Source: Panorpa germanica
Lineage: Eukaryota; Arthropoda; Insecta; Mecoptera; Panorpidae
Assembly: GCA_963678705.1 (NCBI GenBank)
Contig: OY783209.1
Span: 18,709,311 to 18,773,310 of the forward strand
Direction of reading: 5' to 3'
Length of the DNA: 64,000 nucleotides
Shown: positions 24,146-36,960 of the stretch, one piece after another
Layout of the letters: each line of letters starts with the position of its first letter
Numbering within the stretch: position 1 is the first letter of the stretch
The notes under the pieces: model-generated
Database searches by the model: none
Told to the model about the DNA's origin: nothing
What the model saw: the letters and a program-made list of their open reading frames with translations, nothing else
Program-made: the position numbers and the translations under genes

Positions 24146-24787
24146 CTATGCACTTATGTTGTTTATTGCTTCTTGCACTTTTTTGGATGCTTCTGGTGTA
24201 TTATTAGCTATTGCTAGTATAGCCTTATCATCTGCAAACGTTGCCATTATAGCATTACTGTTTGTTGTTATGTAACTGGTGTATAGTGTATACAGGATAG
24301 GGCCTAGTACAATTCCTTGTGGAACTCCAGCGTTTATATTTTTAATACTTGAAAATTGATCTTCTACTTTGACTCTGAACAGCCTATTTTCTATACATGA
24401 CTTTAGTAGTTCACTATATTGTCTAAGTAACATTTTGTTCACTTTGTATTCTAGGCTTTTATGCCATACTCTGTCGAACGCCAGAGAGACATCTAGGAAT
24501 ACAGTAGAACATATTATCATTTCTTTAAGAACTTTTTCTATAACGTTGGTAATTCGGTAATTCAGTTTTATACGTTTCAGCAGTAACTTTTCAAATAGTT
24601 TACCAATAATTGGAATCAACGAAATTGGTTTGTATGATGTTTTCTTGTTTGGCGGTTTTCCTGGTTTAGCTTGCATAATTACTTCGGCAACTTTCCAGTA
24701 ATAAGGTATATTTCTCAAGCGTAACACAGTATTAATAGCGGTTGCTATATATTTGAATAGCTGTTGCTTGAATTTCTCCAGTTTCAT
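24146..24787 (-). pseudogene. Jockey-type reverse transcriptase fragment
   Basis: A 213-codon open frame. Visible RT motifs: KPISLIPIIGKLFEKLLLKR (fingers), FLDVSLAFDRVW (first catalytic Asp), AGVPQGIVLGPILYTLYT, and TFADDKAILA (the catalytic FADD box). About 30 residues between the fingers and the first Asp motif are missing compared with the LINE at 47829, which keeps an HQFG-type segment there. The endonuclease is in a different frame, so no functional ORF2 exists. Confidence 0.88.
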
Positions 24788-24957
24788 ACTTGATTTCTTT
24801 GTAATAGGATATCTGGTTGCGAATTACTACTGAGGCTCCTCCTCTGGCTTTATTTGCTGGATGTATTATATGATATATGTTGTAACCCTTAATCTTTACG
24901 AACAAATAACTGACGTATAAAATGCATTTCACGTCATACAAATGGCCGACAATTTCT
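24788..24957 (-). pseudogene. Jockey-type endonuclease fragment
   Basis: A short minus-strand frame with the HPANKARGGASVVIR segment typical of the AP-like endonuclease of Jockey LINEs. No N-terminal catalytic motifs are seen. It is cut off on its 5' side at about 24957. Confidence 0.7.
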
Positions 24958-27829
24958 AGCGCTAAATCTATAATTCAAATTTTTAATTGCTGTATCTCCG
25001 ACAACATTTAGATATTTAATAAAATAGACACTCCAATACACATTTATTAACATCAATTTTAATCAACAATTGAAAAATCGACCACAAAATAATGAGGACA
25101 GAAGCCCATTAAGAGCGCGTAATATTATAATAAATGCTAACTAAAATGCAAAGAAAATTAAAGAAACCTGATAATCAATTAGCAAATAAATTATTCAGAG
25201 TTAAAATTTTATATATTTAATTAGAATAGGTAGTATTTTATGTGAAAAAATTGGCAATTTTACATACAATTTTTTATGTATTGCCCCGTTTTAAAAAGAA
25301 TTAAATTTTCAGAAAATTCAGTCAGTGTTTCAAGAACGCGAAAGGTATTTATAAAATATATATTTTCAATATATATTTTACATAAAAAATGTTATATTTA
25401 ACATAAGAGAATTGGATTTTATATGTTATTTTTACGTTAGTATAAACTGATATTTTATATGCATATAGAATACATGCAGATTCTATTTTAAATAGTCGCA
25501 GAGATATACGAGTATCTTTATATATAAAAAAATCATAAATAACTGATTAGCAATATAGAACGTGGATTGTCAGATGACTGAAAGTCAGAATACGGAAGAC
25601 GCAATATAGAAGCATATAGTATAAAGAAAAAAATATAGTAGAAATGCTGAAAGTCAAAATATCTTGATAACTTAGAAAATAGTAGCATAATAAATATAAT
25701 CAAGATAAGATAGGAAGAAAAGGGTAACAATTATATAGAAAATAAGAGAAAATTAGCGTTGCAGAAGAAGAATTTTAAAAATGTAAAGCAACTAATGAAA
25801 AGAAAAATAGAGAAATGATTATGAATGGCAAAAGTGAAAGTCAATAGGAATTGGCAAAGAAACAAACAACAAAGTTAAATTACAAACGTTATTTATTTTA
25901 AGTTTTCAATAATTTTAAAACTCATAATCTGTTTTAACTTACTAACTGATGAATCCAATAATGTTGACGTAATATCCAAATATTGTAAATAAGATATTTT
26001 TTTTATTATATAATTAAAATTTGTATTTAATATTTTCATACATTTTTTTTTTGCACAGAATTATAATATTGCATTGTCTTTATAGTACTTTACACTTTAA
26101 TAAAATATTTAATATGCGAGTGCTTTCATTGTCGTTAATATAAGAGCTAATAAAATAGAGGCTGCTGCGATGGAATTTTTTATAAAATTCATTATTTGTG
26201 AACTTTATGATCAATTATTTAACTCTTTACAATTCATTAATTACATTATGCAAATCAAACAAATAAAGTTGAAGTTTATAAAAATCAATTTTGCTCTAAC
26301 AATTTTGATAAAGCTTTTGCGACTTTTACAATTAAGTGATCCTATATGATCACTATAGGCACCCACGATATAGATCAAGAGTTGCTACAGTTTCACTTTA
26401 AACACATTTAATTAATAATTATATTACGCCACAATTTTCATTACATTATTGTGAAGAAAATTGTAAGCATAATAACATACTTATGCATATAACTTTACGA
26501 TCAAAGATATGAATTTTCTGTAATCATAAGTTTGACTTTGAAATATGTGAGTACTTATTATATAAACCATGGCTAGGGTTTTCCAACTCCATAAATTGTA
26601 GTACAAAGACCTAAATTTTTTAAATAAATATTACCACAATATGTGGACAATTCTTCGATGTACTCATTGTGCAGACAAGGCTATAATAAGCCTGAGGAAT
26701 ATAGGCAGATATTTTAAAGCAGGGAAATTCTGAAAAATTTGACTTTAATAAAACTATTTTAAACTTTTAATTTTAAATACCCATTCTCGTGTCTATAAGT
26801 TGTAAATTATGTATTGTAAACGTTTAAAAATGTATATATTATTTTAAGTGCTAATAACTTTTAAAAGTTGATACAAAAGTTGATGTTTGCAAAATAAATA
26901 TATATATATATTTATATATTAAAGTGTCGCTCACAATTTGTTCAGATTATGAGCCATTTGTAACTAAATTCGGAACTGGCTGTTATCGCTTCTTTTTATC
27001 TACGATCATATTGCTACTCTGAGATGCTGTCTCGTCCCAAATGTTCGCTGCAATATTGTATCGCATACTTGCACAAATACTCAAATACACATTCTGAAAA
27101 GTCTTTTTTAGAATGTCTCTTCTTATTAACACAATATATTTAAGCAATACATTTTTTTATTATAATGCAAAAATGATATTTTGCATTCAGACCATATTAA
27201 TAGCTAACTTTAAATTTAATTAGAATTATTATAGATGTGTCTCTTAGCGGCGAGGCAACGCCAACGGGTATACCATTTAAACAGAGTAACATTCAAAACA
27301 GTCTTTGTGTAACAGTTTAAACAGCACAGACGAGATGTCAACCCGTGGGCTTTTGTACATGGTGTTTATGTATTTCCTGTGTCTAATGTCATAGAGTACA
27401 GAATGTACACGAACTAATTATATAAATTGCTCGTCATCCTTCTTGAAATCGTAAGTCCTTGCCAGTGTCAGTAAAAATATTCTCAGCTAAATATTCCTGT
27501 GTGATCACGGCGAACGTCGAAGCTATACTGTCGTATAGTGCCATATACAAAATGTATGAAACAGTATCGTTTTTCACTGACATGGAAGGATACGGCCTTG
27601 ATCGTCACGTGACAACACTGATTTGTACGTACAGAAATTTCCAGTATGATTACGGAGGGCATCGGAACAAAATTGACTGATATGTGCATAAAAACATTTA
27701 TTTTCACTAATATTTAATTTTTATTCATGTAAATTATTTGGTACCTCATCTTTTACATTCAATTTAACGTTATTTCTAACAAATAAATGTAACTCCGTAA
27801 ATGTAATGTAAAATTAAGGGTAATAGGGA
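24958..27829. other. Unrecognised AT-rich DNA
   Basis: About 2.9 kb without recognisable genes or element ends. Open stretches at 25533-25730 and 27459-27680 are short, with no domain or conserved motif. The ~27240-27680 part is less AT-rich than its surroundings but was not recognised. Confidence 0.6.
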
Positions 27830-28497
27830 AAATCAATAAACTCGGTAAATGGGTCCCACACGATTTGAATGAACATCAAATGGATAATTGCAAAGTCACT
27901 TGTAAAGTGCTGCTTCAACGCCACGAATGGAAATCATTTTTGCATCTAATTGTGACGGGTGACGAAAAATGGATTTATTTTGAAAACCCGAAGCGGAAAA
28001 AATAATGGCTTTCACCCGGTCCTTCGCTTCGGCAAGAAGACCATGCTCTGTGTCTGGTGGGACCAGAGCGGTATTGTGCACTATGAATTCTCTAATTCTG
28101 GCGAAACCGTTAATACATAACGCTATCGCCAACAAATGATTAATTTAAACAACGCATTAATTGAAAAACGACCTGCTAAAAGACATGGCAAAGTGACTTC
28201 GTTACACGACAATGCGCCGTCTCACACAGCAAAACCAGTGAAAGACCTTGAAATCTCTTAAATAAGGCATTCTTTTGCCATAATCCATTATTTCGAAAAA
28301 GTTGGAAAAGGTCTCGACGAATGGTTTGACGCAAAAGACAAACACTTTTACTGACATGGTATTCATAAGCTACCTGAAAGATGGACGAAATGTGTACAAG
28401 CCGATAAGCAATATTTTGAATGAAACTTTCGTGTTTTTTTTTAACGAAAAACCGAAACAAAACTGATGCATATACCTGGTTAGTAAGATATGCCATG
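27830..28497 (+). pseudogene. mariner-family transposase, broken
   Basis: Begins mid-protein at LGKWVPHDLNE. It then reads TGDEKWIYFENP (first catalytic Asp), and after a frameshift/stop at ~28000 MLCVWWDQSGIVHYE and LHDNAPSHTAKPVK (second catalytic Asp). The third-Asp region is not found. The C-terminal segment LPERWTKCVQADKQYFE resumes at ~28370. The N-terminal DNA-binding domain is absent and no inverted repeats were found. This is a typical dead DD34D mariner. Confidence 0.9.
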
Positions 28498-29859
28498 TAA
28501 TTAAATAAATTAATGTAGAAAAATGTAATGCCCAGCAGAAAAACATTTTAAATGATTACAATAAATACTATATCCACCACAACTAGTTATATCAAAATTT
28601 ATACTAGTTTATAAAATGTACGTAGTACGAGAGTTAACATGGGATTACGACCTACAGATGTTTTATGTTACATTCTCATAAATTATGCGTTTTAAAACTC
28701 TTAAGTCAAAACCATAACCTACATTTATTTTATCTTCACTCAATGAATTAATAAGTAAATTAACTACAAAATATAAATTTGTTAATTACTTTTGGCTCCC
28801 AGAAAGTATACGTTAACTCGAGTGTTCGAAGATTGGAAATGGTTACTTTCAAAGCTAATTCTTTTATTTTGTCTAGTCTGGTAGTATCCTATAGTAAGTA
28901 ACCTAGTCTAGTAGTAAACTATAATAGAAAAATAATAAATGTACAAAAGAACGGTATTTATTGACTATATTTGACAATTGCTAGGTACGTTTATCTCACA
29001 TAGAAATAATGTTTTATCTAACGTAACAAAAGCAAAGGTATACAAAGTACAGGATCAACTGTATTAATTTTGTAAAAATAAATCTTGTTAGCCGAGTAAC
29101 ATAATTATAAAAATTATTAAGAACTTTTATTTCATATATTTTATCCTAAAATCTGAAGAAGTCTTCTTCGAGGAATAATGTGTCATAAAATATCGCTTAT
29201 GTAAAATATTTTATGAACGTAATGTAACTCATGAATGCAATGTAACCCACGTTTTATATTTTGTAAAGTATAGTACGAATTCATATAACTCGACAAAAAA
29301 CTACAACTGGTTTTATCAAAACGTTTTCTCGTTTTATAAGCCATCGCTATATTTTAAGAGATTTGTTGCGTTAGAAAATAATAATCTACGATAATAACAT
29401 ACAAGACCACATATGAAAAATAGTGATAGCAAAAGCATCGAAATTATTAATACTCACAGCCTGAAATTTTTTAAAACAAATTTGTAAAATCGAAATATTG
29501 TCAAAAATGCAGTGATGTTACGCATTGTAGTTCTTCTTAGCCTACCCTGTAGTTTAGATGTATTCTTAATTTTAAAATAAAAACAAGTGTGTTAATTTAT
29601 AAAAGTAATAATTTAATTGTGATTCTAATGAATAGGTAAATATAGTGTTTATAAAATTAATAAAAAATGCCAATTAAATGCTGTCTTTCATTATACGAAG
29701 CAAATTACTTCAATGGTCCAATTGTTTCAATCTTCATATTCCCTAGAAACAAAACAAAGAAGAAAGTGTGGCTAACTGCTATACAGTGGAACAATTTCAT
29801 TTACAAAAAATCTTTAAGTGTCACTTTCTGTTTCAATTAATATATATGACCAGAAATAT
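28498..29859. other. Unrecognised AT-rich DNA
   Basis: No gene, element end or RNA gene recognised. It ends in a short AT tract into which the errantivirus inserted. Confidence 0.6.
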
Positions 29860-29863
29860 ATAT

Positions 29864-30207
29864 TGTTATAACACACATTCCATACGACACAAACTAACAA
29901 TGTCTCTTCAGTATCTTTGCTGACCATGCACTCTAGAGATAATAAAATAGTAAATAAGTAATATGTTAATCTTAATCTAATTAGTTCATGTATAAACTGC
30001 ATCGCGCAGTTAGTAATTGGCTCACCACTGTTTGAGTTCAAGTTTATGTATAATCTGCATCGCGCAGATAGTAATTGGCTGGCTCACCATTTGATACTAG
30101 GCATAAGCTGCATCGCGCAGTGATTTTTAGTCCAAATAAATATTATTTAAGTAAAATTAAAATAAATTGTTTTTTTTATTAAAGTCTAAATTACTCAAAC
30201 TTTAATT
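29864..30207 (+). repeat. Errantivirus 5' LTR (344 bp)
   Basis: Starts TGTTATAACACAC and ends TTTAATT. It holds three copies of a CTGCATCGCGCAG-type motif, the first two lying in an internal repeat of ~58 bp; the 292-bp LTRs have only two such motifs. A promoter is expected here, but no start site could be placed. Confidence 0.92.
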
Positions 30208-30217
30208 GGCGCAGTCG
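30208..30217 (+). other. Primer-binding site, tRNA-Ser type
   Basis: GGCGCAGTCG, with the last LTR base giving TGGCGCAGTCG. This is complementary to the 3' end of serine tRNA, the primer used by many errantiviruses. Confidence 0.85.
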
Positions 30218-30901
30218 TACGGATATTAAGGAATTACAACCGCTGTAAATTTTTCCATTTTTATGGGTAACTTAATATTTCGAAACCTACAAAAATAAAG
30301 TTAAAGAATAAAGTAAACTTAATAAATAGTGGAGTAAAATAGAAACAGAAGTTAAAGTGCTCCGAGACTCATCGACCCACTAGCAGCAGCATATGGACAT
30401 GAAGATCTCGCAAGGCATCGCGGTGATAATCGTAATGTGAGTACTCATTCATATTTCCTTTCTATATTCATATTTCCCAAAAACAAAAATTATTATTATT
30501 TTTACAATAATATTTCCTGTTTAAAAAGGAGTATAAATCGCTTATACAGGCCTAAAAACAGATATTAAATTTAAAAAGGAGTATAAATCGCTTATACAGG
30601 CCTACAAAAATATTAAAAATAATATTAAAATAAAATATAAATTTAGCAACGTAATACAATAATTAAATGATAATTTTCTAAAAAGGAATATAAATCGCTT
30701 ATATAGGCCTTATGAAAATTAAAAATATTAAAAGTAATATTAAAAATAATATTGAAATAAAATATTAATTACTTAACGTAATAAATACTATAATGTAAAA
30801 TAATAAAATACTTGCAAATTAACTAAATAATAATAATAATTTTTAAAATAAAATGTTTACAAAATAACTTTTCTTAAATAAAAGTTACACTATAAATCGA
30901 A
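30218..30901 (+). other. Errantivirus leader with repeated motif
   Basis: Non-coding. The AAAAAGGAGTATAAATCGCT motif occurs at ~30522 and ~30572 and in a diverged form near 30681, each ending in AGGCCT. It matches the leader repeats of the antisense copies, so the motif is conserved between subfamilies. Confidence 0.75.
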
Positions 30902-32009
30902 ATGGAGACATTCCATACTTATCTAAATTATGTAAAGGAATATAATGGAAACAATTCGCTGACGAATTTTATAGAAGATTGCGAAGTGATCATAGATAAT
31001 TTTGCCATATTCCCCGGTAAAAATTAAGATAAAAAAGAAGCTATTTGGAATAACGGTCTATTGCTCTCAGCTATAAAAAACAAGATTACTGGAGACGCAG
31101 CAAGTTTAATAAATCAAAATCCTAACACAATAAATGAGCTTCTAGAATTAATAATAGAAGATATGACGAACCACGAAATCCATACTAACGAGGAATATAA
31201 CCACCCTCACCAACAACAAGTAAAGAACACACAAGATTTTCAAACAGAGCCGTCAACAAAACGTGTGAAACAATAATCGAACAAACCATTAAGAATAAAA
31301 AAAAAGACAATGTACGGACGGAACTACAAGAAGTAATCATAAACAACGAGAGTACAGAAATCAAAGTACAAAACCAAAATTCAGAAGAAAAACGGGACAC
31401 AGAAACAAATGAAAATAAAAACGATATCAAATTACATAAAGAAATGGCGATCAATGTGCCCACAAATATTAAAATACAAAGCCAGAATAATTCAGAAGAA
31501 GTTCTGAATACAGATGAAAAGCAAAAAGAACTTGAAGAGTTTACCAAAACAGAAGTAAAGAAAAAGACAATTGTTGAAGTAAAAATGAAGCAAAGAAAAG
31601 TAAGCGTCAAACAAAACACAGAAAATCAGCAAAATATGAAACAAGAATCAGAGAATCCAAATTCACAACATTTCGAAATACAAAATCAACAAAATGTTAA
31701 GCAACAGTAAAAAAATCCAAAGTTTCTAGATTTTAAAGTAAAAAATCTACAAAAAATCAAACAAGTAGCAGAAAAACAAAATATGCAATATTCTGAAGTA
31801 AAAAAGTTACACAATATAAAGCAAGAAAAAGCAGGAAATAATAAAAATCAAAATTTTAAAATAGAAGAAAAAATTGAAAAGAAAAAAAGAAACAAAGCTA
31901 AATGCATACCAGAAATACAAGAAGATTCAGAAAAAGAGACACACACTTTGTGGATAGATGATCACAGAAAAGAAATAATTCGTGGACAGAAGATTAGAAA
32001 TTCGGCATA
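30902..32009 (+). pseudogene. gag: Errantivirus gag, broken
   Basis: ATG at 30902. Stop after about 41 codons (~31026), then a large in-frame loss relative to the antisense copies (about 100 codons around LINQNPNT), then a segment rich in Q, N and H absent from those copies, and a stop at 31276. Further frames continue at 31444-31710 and 31783-32010. The 20-residue repeats in the C-terminal part are recognisable. No functional product is expected. Confidence 0.85.
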
Positions 32010-32809
32010 ACTAAAGCAACTATATGGAACCAAACGAAATAAAAATAATAACTAAATAGATGAATATATGACGAATAAAAATAATAAAATATATATTAAC
32101 TTTACTTTAAAGAACTTCCTGATAAGATTAACTTCAAAAAGTCTTTAATACTTCCCGAAAAATTAAAATTTCTACCCGAACCTTAACAATTCAAATACGC
32201 AATCGCCAGCAACCAGACCCACGTGACTATATAATATTTAACTCCGAAATTTAAAACTAAAAAGAATAAAACTCTAGAACGAACAACCAACCACCAACCA
32301 CCTTAATAAAGAAAATTGTATAAACTATTAAAAGAATTATACAAATTAACCATTTAAATAAATTATTACAAATATTACGATAAACAATACATTTACAAAA
32401 CACAACAGACAAAAAGAAAAGAAAATGATAAAACGAATTGAGAATCAGAAACAACCACCTTAATGCAGAAAATCGCATAAACACTGGTTATCACCAGCAG
32501 TAAAACCCTATAAACATACAACAAACATAAAAACATACAAATTAAGCGACATCAAGTAATAACTATTTCGATACAATCACCAACGCAGTTAAAATTATTA
32601 AAATTAATAAAAAGAGCAAATTATTTAAATTAAAATAAAGAAACGCGACCTATTAATATCTACATTAACAAAACTACATTTAAAAATAACGGATTAAACC
32701 CATTGTAATGATAACACAAATTACACGTACAATAATTTAAAAGATAAACACTATCAGCAAATATAAAAATTAACATAAAATAAAAATGATATAAGTATTA
32801 GACATCAAG
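32010..32809 (+). other. Decayed errantivirus interior (pol expected)
   Basis: Up to ~32420 it matches the 3' part of the antisense truncated copies. After that nothing is recognised. Protease, RT and RNase H should lie here but no motif survives, so they are deleted or mutated beyond recognition. Confidence 0.6.
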
Positions 32810-34330
32810 AAACAAACGCAACGCACAAGGTAATTTACGAAATATACACTCGTGTAATCTAATTAAATACGTAGAAACTCTCATTATCAATCGCGACACA
32901 TGCGAGCAGTGCAAATACCATGATTTGAACGCCGCTAAATAACACAAAAACAACTGTGAGATCAAAATATAAGCGCATTCCACAAAACTAGAGTACACCG
33001 TATCATAAAACATAAACATAAACCTTACCAAGTCAAATGTGCTAGTAGATGTAATGAAACCCAATACTCCAGTACAAAAGATAATGCTACATTAACAAAC
33101 TAAGTCGGCATTTCTAATTCAGCAACTATGATAATCCATGGACACATATTGAAAAACACAAAAATAAAATAGCAATGTTATGTGCATAAAGTAAAGGAAA
33201 TAAATACAGACAGTACAAGTTATTATCATGATTAAAGCTACTGTTAAAAATCCAAATGTAGACACAGTATATATGAATACTAACAAAAAACATGGCAATA
33301 GCGGAATAAAAACAAAGGACCTTTTTTAAGTAAAAGAACCACCAGAGTAATAATCAGAATCAGCAAGTAATGAAGTAATAGACGCCACATATAAATTAAT
33401 TCGCGAAAGATATAAGTGGTCTAATCTACGAAAAGATGTCGAAAATTTCATTAATAACTGCAGCACATGTAAAAAGTGCAAATATAACAGAAAACCAATT
33501 AGAGCACCGCTAAATAATAGCGAAACACCTGAGAGACCTTTTGAGAAATTACATATACATACGTTTGGTATAGACAATACCCAATTCCTTACCCCCTTCC
33601 TTAATATATGTATTTTCAAAATACACACAGGCATACAAAATCGCCAATAGGTGTTCCACAGAAATTGCCGATAAACTAATAACGTATTTCTCACACCACG
33701 GCATACCCAATCATATTACAAATAATATTAGAAAATATACAAATATAACTGAATTCTCAAATAATCTCATCAAAGAATTACAATAATTATATAAAATTAA
33801 AATTCATATAACAACACCATACAGACATGAAAGTAATTCTCCAATAGATCGAGCACATTCCACGATATCAGAACTATATCGTATAGTGAAACATAAACAT
33901 GATCTTACACCCGAAACTATCATGCAATATGCTATTATAGGATATAACGAAACCCCACATTTTAGTACAACATACAAACCTTTGAAATAATAAATGGACA
34001 CTTACAAACCAAGTCAGTATTGGTTATGGATTATGACAAAAAACTCATAGACTTATACATCTAAAATCATAAAAATAAAATCTCAACCCTATACTCAAAA
34101 ATTAAAGAAATAAATGCAAATCGAAAAGAACAGGTCAATAATAAGAGAAATGCTACTGTTAAAGACCCAAACGTAAAACAATTAGATATCGTATACCTCA
34201 ACACTAAATCAAAACAGGGTAAAAGCCGAATAATGAACACAGGACCCTTTAAAGTACTAGAAGTATCCGATACCTATATTGCTAAAAAAGAAGATCTAAA
34301 AAATTAAAAATTAAGAGAAACACATGTAGA
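32810..34330 (+). pseudogene. Errantivirus integrase remnants, two overlapping-content segments
   Basis: At 33390-33570 a segment reads RERYKWSNLRKDVENFINNC followed by a CxxC and RAPLNN...RPFEKLH, the zinc-finger and core start of Gypsy-type integrase. At ~34140-34330 the C-terminal part reads VKDPNVKQLDIVYLNTKSKQ and GPFKVLEV. A more decayed version of the same two segments lies at ~32880-33050 (DTCEQCKYH) and ~33243-33330 (VKNPNVDTVYMNTN). Many stops; not functional. Confidence 0.75.
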
Positions 34331-34389
34331 TAACCTAGGGAAAACCAAAATGAAAAATCCAACTCCAAACGAATTTAATGAGAAAAAAT

Positions 34390-36939
34390 TAACGTCCTAT
34401 TCGAACGCACTACACTACTTGTCGATAAATCTAAGACAGATTATATTCTACACCTAGTTCACGACAAATTTAACCCCAGAGACGAAAAACCAAGATACTA
34501 CAACGGATTCGCAAAGTTAATAGCAAAAAAAAACACACTCAATTTCGAATACATATTAAATAAAGCTAAAAGAACTAATAACTTCGTAGAGGGCCCATAT
34601 AAACTCACGCGGGGAATAACATTTGGACACACAATAAAACCAGTCTGCAATTAACAAAACTGCCTGGACAAACTTTCCGAATTTCTAAAAAAAACTTGAA
34701 AATTCACCAACCGAATGAATAATACGGATGCCTCCTATAGCACAAGGACTTTTTAATAGAACAAAAGAAGAGGTCCTAGAAGTATTTAAACGACACGGGC
34801 CTACAAAGCACAAATACATCATGCACTCAAATCCCGAAATACAAATGAATTATTTATTTATTAATCTTAATATATATAAATTACGTGTCACGTTGTGTGT
34901 TTGCGATGGACTCCTAAACTACTTAACCGATTTTAATCAAATTTGTACACCGGGTGCAGTTTGATCCAACTTGAAAGATAGGATAGCTTACATCTCAATT
35001 TATGATTAATTATTATAATTTATTATTAATTATCTGATTTTAAAAGATGGCGACATCTGTTGATAAATAGATTGAGTAAATATTCTGTTGACTAGATTGA
35101 GTAAATATTCAATAGATGGCGCTATGTAATGTAATATGACAAAAACGTTAGTCACAGCAACGCGTGGCCGGGACAGCTAGTTAATAATAAATAAATATAT
35201 TAAAATACGATCAAGTACTAAGAAATCCTGATTGTTGCAGGATCACCACCGCAACCAACACCAGCGATATTATTGAATGCCGAATTATTAAAATCACTAA
35301 TAACCCAGGATTATATCCTGTGCAACTAGGAACAGCCCAAAACATCAAGGAATATTGAAATTTAGTCAAGAAAATAGATTTGGACCCCTTAATAAAATAT
35401 TATAACCACGTACACCTGACTAGAAAAGATATTAAAATGAAATTAGAAAAAAAAAAAATTTACAACCAATGGGCACAGCACTGCTGTAATGGACATCCTG
35501 GATATGGAAATAAGTAGAAAATTTAAACAAATTCTCCCAACTCGAAGAGAAAAAAGAGGCTTCATAGATGGCTTAGGTACCGTTTGGAAAGCAATCGGCG
35601 GAAACCCAGACGCTAACGACGGCGAGCGTATAAATTTAGCCCTGGAGACACTTGATAATAAACAAGAAACTCTAAATAAAGCTATATCTAAACAAATAAA
35701 ATTAACGAACGATATTTCCATCAATTTAAATTGGCCCTACACACCATTGATTCTAATTAAGAAAAACTAGATAAACGTAGCAAATTCCTAATGAACGATA
35801 TCGATAAACTCCAACACCAAGTATTTAACATCTTTATAACAGAATCGATCGGACTTGTCAGTCAATCAATGCAATTACTTTTGCACCTACTAAGAACCAT
35901 TGAAACTGACATAACATTCGCTAAACTGAACACGCTTAGTGGTTCAACCCTAGAACCTGATCACCTATTAGCAGAATTACAAGCAATAAAGGAACATGTT
36001 CATACAACCAAACATATCAAACTGCCTTACGATATTACATCAGAGAACATTCAACAATATGAAACTATTAGCAAAGTCAAAGCATACTCCAATAAAAACC
36101 AAATCGTTTTTGTAATAAATATACCACTAGTAAACCCTAATATATTTACGTATTATAAACTATATCCAATCCCCATACCTTATAACAATAAATTCCAAAT
36201 GATTATTCCCAGAACCCAATACAGCATTGTGAATGAGTATAAACATGTAGATTTTAATGCACCCTGGAAAGAAATATATAACAATCAATTCCTATGCAAG
36301 CTTAGCGAACCACTCAACATCGAGGAAACCACCTGCAAGATAGAACTAATTCAAAACCAGCCAACCAGCAAATGTCAACCCTTAGTGATTTCTCTAACCG
36401 GCATCAAGATCCAGAACATCGAATTCAACACCTGGATGTTAATCACAAATGACGAAACCAGTGGCACCTTAGCATGCAACAGCCAGCGTGACATACGTCT
36501 ACAAGGAACATATATAATACACCTTGCACGAGATTGTCAATTTTCTGTTTCAGATAATACTCTTCAATACATAGATATAGAAGAGAAAGTCGAAGCTTGG
36601 AACACCATTTCCCTGCCAAAAATACCAGAGATCCAAAACAAACACCTAAACATCTCTACCGTGACCAACCTAAAACACCTGGACCTGGGCAACGTAGACA
36701 AGCTACAGACCACCCTAGTCCTACTACCTGAAGACTTCGATGACAGAAAAATCTCAGACCATGTTCACATAATTAATTATACATTATTACCCATATTATT
36801 CATAATAATTACTATTGTAGTATATAAGTTAATCAAATATTTTAGAAAAATTAAAATAATAAAAAATGAAAATGCACAAGAAATAAATAGCAAAAATATT
36901 GAAGAGTTGCAAAAACCTTTTGCTACATTTGAAGCATAA
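34390..36939 (+). pseudogene. env: Errantivirus env (fusion glycoprotein), interrupted
   Basis: The envelope protein mediates membrane fusion and is homologous to baculovirus F proteins. The N-terminal part (from ~34415) is in pieces with stops and is split by the Helitron at 34865-35180. A furin-type cleavage site RREKR, followed by the glycine-rich start of a fusion peptide, is encoded at 35541-35570. That frame (35489-35770) ends before the main frame. The rest is one open frame of 382 codons (35791-36939) with cysteines and, near its end, a hydrophobic membrane segment (YTLLPILFIIITIVVY) followed by a basic tail. The breaks make a full product impossible; the long 3' frame is nonetheless the best preserved part of the element. 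Confidence 0.85.
34865..35180 (+). mobile_element. Non-autonomous Helitron nested in the errantivirus
   Basis: Begins TCTTAATATATATAAATTAC and ends GGCCGGGACAGCTAG followed by T. The TC start, CTAG end and insertion between A and T are the Helitron signature. 316 bp, no coding capacity. The retroviral sequence is continuous across it. It must have moved by rolling-circle transposition with a helper element's protein. Confidence 0.85.
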
Positions 36940-36950
36940 GATTTTATCTT

Positions 36951-36960
36951 AGAGGGGAGG
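36951..36960 (+). other. Polypurine tract of the errantivirus
   Basis: AGAGGGGAGG directly before the 3' LTR, the plus-strand priming site. Confidence 0.88.

Larger units (their letters stand above)
23540..24957 (-). mobile_element. Decayed Jockey-clade LINE
   Basis: Read on the minus strand it holds, in order, an endonuclease fragment (24788-24957, ARGGASVVIR), an RT domain (24146-24787) and a degenerate RT C-terminal region (to ~23600; segments such as FQNKVLRNIVNARWY). The order is right but large parts are missing: the endonuclease joins RT with no linker. A TATATG microsatellite (23689-23745) interrupts the 3' end. It belongs to the same family as the LINEs at 37694 and 47400, judged by shared C-terminal motifs. 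Confidence 0.87.

Noticed and set aside
27459..27707. Overlapping open stretches on both strands near the mariner
   Set aside because: No similarity to transposase or other family is visible; both strands being open suggests chance.
29160..29180. Near-palindrome GAAGAAGTCTTCTTC as a heat-shock element
   Set aside because: Spacing does not fit alternating GAA/TTC pentamers and no gene is nearby.
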